Assembly (NCBI GenBank): GCA_016490735.1
Contig: JAEMWC010000287.1
Span: forward strand, 683,501-747,500
Length of the DNA stretch: 64,000 nt
DNA from: Pachyseris speciosa
Lineage: Eukaryota; Cnidaria; Anthozoa; Scleractinia; Pachyseridae
Direction of reading: 5' to 3'
A program made the translations under genes and the position numbers. Each line of letters starts with the position of its first letter. The first letter of the stretch is position 1. Positions 56,930 to 64,000 of this stretch are shown here, piece after piece. The notes under the pieces are model-generated. The model had not been told where the DNA came from. It saw only the letters and a program-made list of their open reading frames with translations, and did not search any database.

Positions 56930-58663
56930 ACGAAGTTTCAGGATTTAAGCTAACGGTCGACTCTTTGATATCCTCTCTTCTCAAAATTCTGCGACGGTGT
57001 GCATAGTACGATTAATAATTGTAGTTATGTCCGCCTTACTTATCCCGTTAGCAGCCTTTCACACTTGGAAAGTAGCCGACGCTCTGAGTCCATTGTTATA
57101 AAGCCGGTCGTCAAGCAGCAACCCGGTGACACAAAAGTAGAAAACTTCGGAAGCCAAAATTTTTCCTTCAAAGGGAATCCAGCGGGTTAAAGAAAATGGT
57201 TAAATGAAGTCCAAAAACTAACGCCTACATGACAGATAGAATTTATCGATATCAAGCTTTTTCATGTGGTTTTGAAACACGCGGCCAAATGCGAAAACAA
57301 AACGCTGTCGATCGATCGGATGCGCAAGTATGCGCGCCGAGTCTTTGGAAAAATATACCTCAAAGAGAACACGGAATAAAACCGAAGACACACGTCTGGG
57401 AGAGAAGTGTATTCTCTGTGTGATTTTTTTAGTGTGTGTTATATACTACGAGAATGCACTATGCAAATTTAGTCGAAAAGCGGTCACGCAAAACTGTGCG
57501 AGAATTGGCTGTTACCAGCCGCTCCGAATCTGCTGTAAATATGAGCGCTTCAGGGAAATCGAAGCTATCTTTGTAAATAAGAAAAATTCCTCTCAAATAG
57601 GAATAAGTCTTAAGTCGCACATTTTCACTAGTCCGTGTAGCAGTATTGAAACCGCAGTGAGTCGTGAGTGCGAAGAAGCGTCAATGCTGAATTTTTTCAG
57701 AGTCTGTTAGCGACTCATTTCTTTGTTTACAAAAAAAATCCAACTATCTGCTGAAACGAATAAAACTTTCATGGGGAAGGCTGCAAATTTTAAAAAGGTT
57801 TTTTCTTTGAGTAGTTATAAGTCTTGATTTGCCTTGTCTGGATGTCTTCACTTGTTTTGGCGCCAAAATTTTTATTACGCGGGAAAAATAGGCCTGCCAT
57901 AGTAGAAGATTAAATATTTAAAATGGGATGGATTTCCATGCATGTTATTTCCCTAAAACACCATTCAACATTGACATGAATGTACTTGATAGCCAGATTA
58001 TTTTATCGCTTTTACCAGAAAATGGGCTTACCTCCGAAACCAGCGTAACTTGCAAGTACTTTTCAAGGCGTCACAATTCATGTGTCACTCATACGTCTCA
58101 AAACTCGTTTACAAGGTCTTTAAACACTGATCTTTCAATTTCATTGATTAACTGACGTTGGTGTGATTCCGTTATTTTAACAGCTATCGATGATCTGTCT
58201 TCACTGGTTTGCATTCGCAAGCCTGAGGCTGCTGTGTAAAGCAATCTCCAAGTGGCGTTTAGTCCTTGTAAATACACCGCATCGTTGTTTTCAACTGACA
58301 TTGATGAAAGTTGGTTCTTGTTGTCACGATGACTCCCTCGAAAAATTCAGCCGGGAAATACCGTATACTCGCCGTGTCGTGTATTAAACATGGCAACAGA
58401 GTCAGCTTGATTCAGCTTCAGAAAGAAAAAAAACCTGCGAGGGAACTCAACAAAATGTTTGTGATTTTCACTGAAGTGAATAGTTCTTGATCGGCTTGAT
58501 GCAGAGGTGAAGCCATCTCTGATTTTTAGTTTGAGGTAGAGAGAAGAGTTCCAGTGCCCGGAAAATAGATAGCCTGTATCTGGCTGCTCAAAGTGGTCTC
58601 TATTCTTACGTTGCCCGCCGTCTTGATTTAGAAAGCTCGCTGTCAAAATTTACCCAATCACAG
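56930..58663. repeat. Inner unique part of the left arm of B
   Basis: 1.7 kb mirrored exactly at 59297-61030. It holds open frames of 60-126 aa on both strands, identical in the two arms. None has a motif or family I recognise, and the overlap of frames on both strands argues against coding. Confidence 0.6.
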
Positions 58664-59296
58664 AGGTAGTTGTCAAAACTCAGTCTCCACCCAACCCAGT
58701 TGTGTGTTCTCGCTATGTTTCTAAATTACGGTAATGCTCTAAACAAGGCGAGAATCGAGCACATTCACGAGGAAATATTACGATTATACAACCCACAAAG
58801 GCCTAAATTTTGTCATGTCGATATCACGGCAGTTTTGGCATACAGGGCCTAATAGCTAGGTTTTTTTGTAACGGGAGGTGGGGGGGGGGGGGGGGCCTTA
58901 TCGTGAGTGCTGGGTCTAGGAAATGGATTTCTTGATTTTCAAATTAACGTGAAGTTGTTTGTTCCAAATTGCGTTCAATCGGAGAGCTTGTCGTATGGAA
59001 AACCTAACGCCACTTTGACGTGGCTCGCACGGTGTGACAACTGTAAATCAATGTCGCGATGGAACACACACACACGCACACACACTCACTCACATTTGCT
59101 CGGCCCCACTAGCCTTTGTGTGCTATAAATACTGCCGAGGGTAAAAAAAGGGTCGTCTATTTATTTATTTTACCGCCTTACGCTAGTGTGTCCAAGCTAC
59201 ACTAGCAGCGTGACGTGATTTCACTGTTTATGTGGTACATAAATGAATCAGCCACAGTTCATGACCGTTTTCGTTTTTGCGGCACGCTTTGCTTCG
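58664..59296. other. Loop of foldback B
   Basis: 633 bp of single-copy-looking sequence. It contains a long G run (about 58871-58892), a (CA)n stretch near 59068-59090, and a SINE 3' fragment CGGCCCCACTAGCCTTTGTG to GAGGGTAAAAAAAGG (59099-59147, + strand) matching the SINE at 12491-12803. Confidence 0.6.
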
Positions 59297-62200
59297 CTGT
59301 GATTGGGTAAATTTTGACAGCGAGCTTTCTAAATCAAGACGGCGGGCAACGTAAGAATAGAGACCACTTTGAGCAGCCAGATACAGGCTATCTATTTTCC
59401 GGGCACTGGAACTCTTCTCTCTACCTCAAACTAAAAATCAGAGATGGCTTCACCTCTGCATCAAGCCGATCAAGAACTATTCACTTCAGTGAAAATCACA
59501 AACATTTTGTTGAGTTCCCTCGCAGGTTTTTTTTCTTTCTGAAGCTGAATCAAGCTGACTCTGTTGCCATGTTTAATACACGACACGGCGAGTATACGGT
59601 ATTTCCCGGCTGAATTTTTCGAGGGAGTCATCGTGACAACAAGAACCAACTTTCATCAATGTCAGTTGAAAACAACGATGCGGTGTATTTACAAGGACTA
59701 AACGCCACTTGGAGATTGCTTTACACAGCAGCCTCAGGCTTGCGAATGCAAACCAGTGAAGACAGATCATCGATAGCTGTTAAAATAACGGAATCACACC
59801 AACGTCAGTTAATCAATGAAATTGAAAGATCAGTGTTTAAAGACCTTGTAAACGAGTTTTGAGACGTATGAGTGACACATGAATTGTGACGCCTTGAAAA
59901 GTACTTGCAAGTTACGCTGGTTTCGGAGGTAAGCCCATTTTCTGGTAAAAGCGATAAAATAATCTGGCTATCAAGTACATTCATGTCAATGTTGAATGGT
60001 GTTTTAGGGAAATAACATGCATGGAAATCCATCCCATTTTAAATATTTAATCTTCTACTATGGCAGGCCTATTTTTCCCGCGTAATAAAAATTTTGGCGC
60101 CAAAACAAGTGAAGACATCCAGACAAGGCAAATCAAGACTTATAACTACTCAAAGAAAAAACCTTTTTAAAATTTGCAGCCTTCCCCATGAAAGTTTTAT
60201 TCGTTTCAGCAGATAGTTGGATTTTTTTTGTAAACAAAGAAATGAGTCGCTAACAGACTCTGAAAAAATTCAGCATTGACGCTTCTTCGCACTCACGACT
60301 CACTGCGGTTTCAATACTGCTACACGGACTAGTGAAAATGTGCGACTTAAGACTTATTCCTATTTGAGAGGAATTTTTCTTATTTACAAAGATAGCTTCG
60401 ATTTCCCTGAAGCGCTCATATTTACAGCAGATTCGGAGCGGCTGGTAACAGCCAATTCTCGCACAGTTTTGCGTGACCGCTTTTCGACTAAATTTGCATA
60501 GTGCATTCTCGTAGTATATAACACACACTAAAAAAATCACACAGAGAATACACTTCTCTCCCAGACGTGTGTCTTCGGTTTTATTCCGTGTTCTCTTTGA
60601 GGTATATTTTTCCAAAGACTCGGCGCGCATACTTGCGCATCCGATCGATCGACAGCGTTTTGTTTTCGCATTTGGCCGCGTGTTTCAAAACCACATGAAA
60701 AAGCTTGATATCGATAAATTCTATCTGTCATGTAGGCGTTAGTTTTTGGACTTCATTTAACCATTTTCTTTAACCCGCTGGATTCCCTTTGAAGGAAAAA
60801 TTTTGGCTTCCGAAGTTTTCTACTTTTGTGTCACCGGGTTGCTGCTTGACGACCGGCTTTATAACAATGGACTCAGAGCGTCGGCTACTTTCCAAGTGTG
60901 AAAGGCTGCTAACGGGATAAGTAAGGCGGACATAACTACAATTATTAATCGTACTATGCACACCGTCGCAGAATTTTGAGAAGAGAGGATATCAAAGAGT
61001 CGACCGTTAGCTTAAATCCTGAAACTTCGTGTCTAGGTGTCGGTCAAGTTTGTTTTCAACATGATCGGCAACATACGATTATTAACCACGTTTGCTTGTT
61101 AGACGCGATTAATAATCGCGCGTTCCAAGATTATTAACCGTAGAATCTTCCACACACGATTAATAATCGTGAATTTTACGATTATTAACTGTAAAGTACA
61201 CGATTATTAATCGCAGAACACGTTAGCTCCAGTAAACGTCGAGCAACCGATTTATGAAATTACGCCCGTGCATGTATTTACAAGTCACTTAACTTTTGTC
61301 ATTCGTGAATAAAAACAAATTCGCAAACACAACTAGTATTATCTTATGAACTGGTACATTCTAGGGTCTATTAAAGTGTGTAGATAAAACAGCTTTCGTA
61401 GTGCCTGATATTTTCCCGCTGGTTTCATGATGCACGACGTGCACTATTGTTGATTTCTCACTTTGTGATTTTTTCCAACATTTTGACTGCATGAAAACTT
61501 TAATAAGACGTAGAGATTTTATCAGTTACAACACGATATCGTTTTCAAATCACTTGTTTTCCACAATACACTTAGTATTGCAACGTATTCACGACCGAAT
61601 CTTTGGACTAAAAGACAAGCAATTAAGTTTTCAATTTTTCAAGTTCGCATCACGATGTTAGGATCAAACTATAAGATTCATTTGGGAGTTTTGAAATGGA
61701 TTAAAATAAGGGCATATAGCCACTGTGTTAAATAAATCAATTATCTTTTTGCGTGGTTGTTTGTAAAATATTTGACTAGACGGCCTCGTTCAGCTAATTA
61801 TCGTTCTCAAAGTTTTACAAACGTTTCACATCATCGCTCGCGCTGGTGAGTTTGTTGTTAATCGAAGTTCTCGCGTTGGCGTTCGCCGAAGTCATTCGCG
61901 AACTGACAAACCCCATAAAAACAAAAATCAAGAGAAATTTAACCACCTCAAGGGTTCATTTGTGTAATATCTATATCAAAGCCAGCCCCGGCGAGAGTAG
62001 CGCTTAACTTTGAAAAATTTCTCGTCGGTCAAATCAAATCTGTCTTCAACTGTTTGTTGTGACCGAGATCGGTAACATACGATTATTAACCGTGTTTGTC
62101 TGTCAGATGCGATTAATAATCGTGCGTTCTACGATTATTAATCGTATAATCTCCCAAACACGATTAATAATCGTGAATTTTACGATTATTAACCGTAAAG

Positions 62201-63379
62201 TACACGATTATTAATCGCAGAACACGTTAGCTCCTGTAAACCTCGTGCAACCGATTTATGTAATTTTACGCCTGTGTTTACAAGTCGCTTAACTTTTGTC
62301 ATTCGTGAATGAAAACAAATTCGCAAACACTATTATCTTATGAACTGGTGCATTTTAGGGTTTAAGTGTGTAGATAAAACTGCTTTCGTAGTGCCTGATA
62401 TTTTCCCTCTGGTTTCTTGATGTACGACGTGCACCATTGTTGATTTCTCACTTTGTGATTTTTCCCACATTTTGACTGCATGAAAACTTTAATAAGACTT
62501 AGAGATTTTATCAGTTACAACACGATATCGTTTTCAAATCACTTGTTTTCCAGAATACGCTTACTATTGCAGCGTATTCACGACCGAATCTTTCGACTAA
62601 AAGACAAGCAATTAAGTTTTCAATTTTTCAAGTTCGCATCTTGTCAATTTCACGGTGTTAGGATCAAACTATAAGATTCATTTGGGAGTTTTGAAATGGA
62701 TTAAAGTAAGGGCATATAGCCACTGTGTTAAATAATTCAATTCTCTTTTTCCGCGGTTGATTGCAAAAGATTTGATTAGACGGCCTCGTTGACCTAATTA
62801 TCGTTGTCAAAGTTTTATTTCACATCATCGCTCGCGCTGGTGAGTTTGTTGTTAATCCGGCCAACTTCTCGCGTTGGCGTTCGCCGAAGAGTAAAAACCG
62901 AGTAAAATATCATTCGCGAACTGACTAATCCCATAAAAACAAAAATCAAGAGAAATTTAACCACCTCAAGGGTTCATTTGCGTAATATTTATATCAAAGC
63001 CAGCCCCGGGGAGAGTAGTGCTTAACTTTGAAAAATTTGTCGTAATGGCGGCCGGTCAAATCAAATCTGCCTTCACTGTTTGTTGTGACCGAGATCGGTA
63101 ACATACGATTATTAACCGTGTTTGCCTATGCGATTAATAATCGCGCGTTCTACGATTATTAATCGTATAATCTTCCAAACACGATTAATAATCGTGAATT
63201 TTACGATTATTAACCGTAAAGTACACGATTATTAATCGCAGAACACGTTCTTCACGATTAATAGTCGTAAAGTATCGCCAAACCAGATTAATAATCATAA
63301 AAAGCGCATGTTTAGGTTAATAACCGTGTAATATTTAGTCCAGAATTAAAAAAACACTCCAGAATTAGATAGACCCCTG
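59297..63379. repeat. Right arm of foldback B
   Basis: Reverse complement of 54568-58663. Palindrome clusters lie at about 61070-61215, 62080-62220 and 63100-63345. Confidence 0.88.
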
Positions 63380-64000
63380 TTTCATACGCAATTTTAAGTC
63401 AATTGTAAGTCAATTGTGCATTTTTTTATGTTTTGTCATGTTGGTGTTTTTTCTATGAATTTCACAAAATTGATTGTGTGCAGTTTTAAGTCAATCACAC
63501 TCTCGTGAATTATCAAAAGCCCTGTTTACCCTTTTCATTAGACTAAGACTTAATGTAATGCAAATTGAACCATTTCAGCACAACAAGATTACCAACACTG
63601 TTATCACTAATGAGCCATGATCATTGACCAGGGGTTTCATTAGAAGCTGGTAACTGGTGAAATCACCGCCTACACTGTACTTTGTCCATATTTTCACTCA
63701 AATTATTAAACGAAATTCATTAGGTTGCTGCCTACTTTAGCTACAATGTAGCTCAGACAGCTATTTCAAAACTTATTGAAACCCCTGATTGACATGATAA
63801 TTCTTCTTCCATAGTTACAGTGTAGTACAGGAAAACAGCCTTAGTAGGTCACAGTCACCAGCAGCCACCCCTGTGCTTAAATTGGAGTGGAACAACCTTG
63901 ATGATGGTGATGGTGATGATGATGACAACGATGATGTCAATGACAATGATGATCACAGCAAAAATAAAATAAAACAAAACCTAACACAACTACAGTGTTT
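63380..64000. other. Remaining ACSBG intron, no exon seen
   Basis: No - strand exon with ACSBG similarity is visible. Contents are AT-rich sequence and a (GATGGT/GAT)n microsatellite at about 63898-63955. The next upstream ACSBG exon must lie beyond 64000. Confidence 0.45.

Larger units (their letters stand above)
54568..63379. mobile_element. Giant foldback B: 4.1 kb arms around a 633-bp loop
   Basis: Left arm 54568-58663 and right arm 59297-63379 are reverse complements (inner positions sum to 117960, outer to 117947). They differ by small indels, e.g. an 8-bp A-run excess at about 55790 and a 5-bp loss at about 63126. Outer ends read CAGGGGTCTATCTAATTCTG and its complement. Flanking octamers GATCATAA / TTTCATAC agree at 5 of 8, so a hAT-like origin is possible but unproven. 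It lies in the ACSBG intron upstream of exon 54025-53924. Each arm holds clusters of CGATTATTAATCG palindromes and about two tandem 1.02-kb units. Confidence 0.9.

Noticed and set aside
57330..57710. 126-aa frame conserved in both arms of foldback B as evidence of coding
   Set aside because: Identity between arms follows from the inverted duplication itself. Frames on the other strand are equally conserved, so it is no evidence of selection for protein.
54568..63379. Assembly mirror artefact as sole explanation of the palindrome
   Set aside because: Arms differ by several indels and substitutions and the loop is unique, which is not expected from a pure chimera. Spanning long reads would still be needed to exclude it.

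Overview
This is a window of an animal nuclear genome, most likely an anthozoan cnidarian such as a reef coral. That assignment is inference. It rests on short exons with GT-AG introns, many tRNA-derived SINEs and foldback MITEs, Penelope-like and tyrosine-recombinase retroelement remnants of cnidarian style, and TA/GA microsatellites. No operons or bacterial signals are present.

Two host genes converge tail to tail. On the + strand (exons 1611-19733) lies GTF2H2, the p44 subunit of TFIIH. Sixteen exons join in phase into about 371 residues; only the first exon, about 19 residues, is missing. On the - strand (exons 54025 down to 22142) lies a bubblegum-type acyl-CoA synthetase (ACSBG). Fourteen exons join in phase into 472 residues with the P-loop, the YGMSE motif, the adenylation signature and the C-terminal lysine region. 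Its N-terminal third lies beyond the window. The 2.4 kb between the two stop codons holds only small repeats.

The rest is intron, and the introns are filled with mobile DNA. In GTF2H2: a foldback with an embedded B-box, a tRNA-SINE, TA- and TTAA-flanked foldbacks, a Penelope GIY-YIG relic, and a 5.66 kb Mutator-like element (13203-18857) with a perfect 9-bp target duplication. That element makes up almost its whole intron and carries two later insertions: a short unit bearing a textbook type-I hammerhead ribozyme (13771-13853) and a 1.7 kb foldback (16783-18498).

In ACSBG: a PIF/Harbinger element with a Myb-like ORF relic, LINE 3' ends, and three very large inverted-repeat structures in three successive introns. 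These are 31793-46355 (3.1 kb arms about 99% alike by eye, 8.4 kb spacer holding a broken RT-RNaseH-tyrosine recombinase element split by a LINE), 48441-53654 (ends 7/9 matched for a 9-bp duplication), and 54568-63379 (4.1 kb arms, 633 bp loop). Their arms are built from arrays of short palindromes, a different one in each: GAGAACTGTTCTC, TGTGATCACA and CGATTATTAATCG. This recurring design, giant foldbacks armed with their own palindromic motif and transcribed inside host introns, is the most unusual thing in the window.
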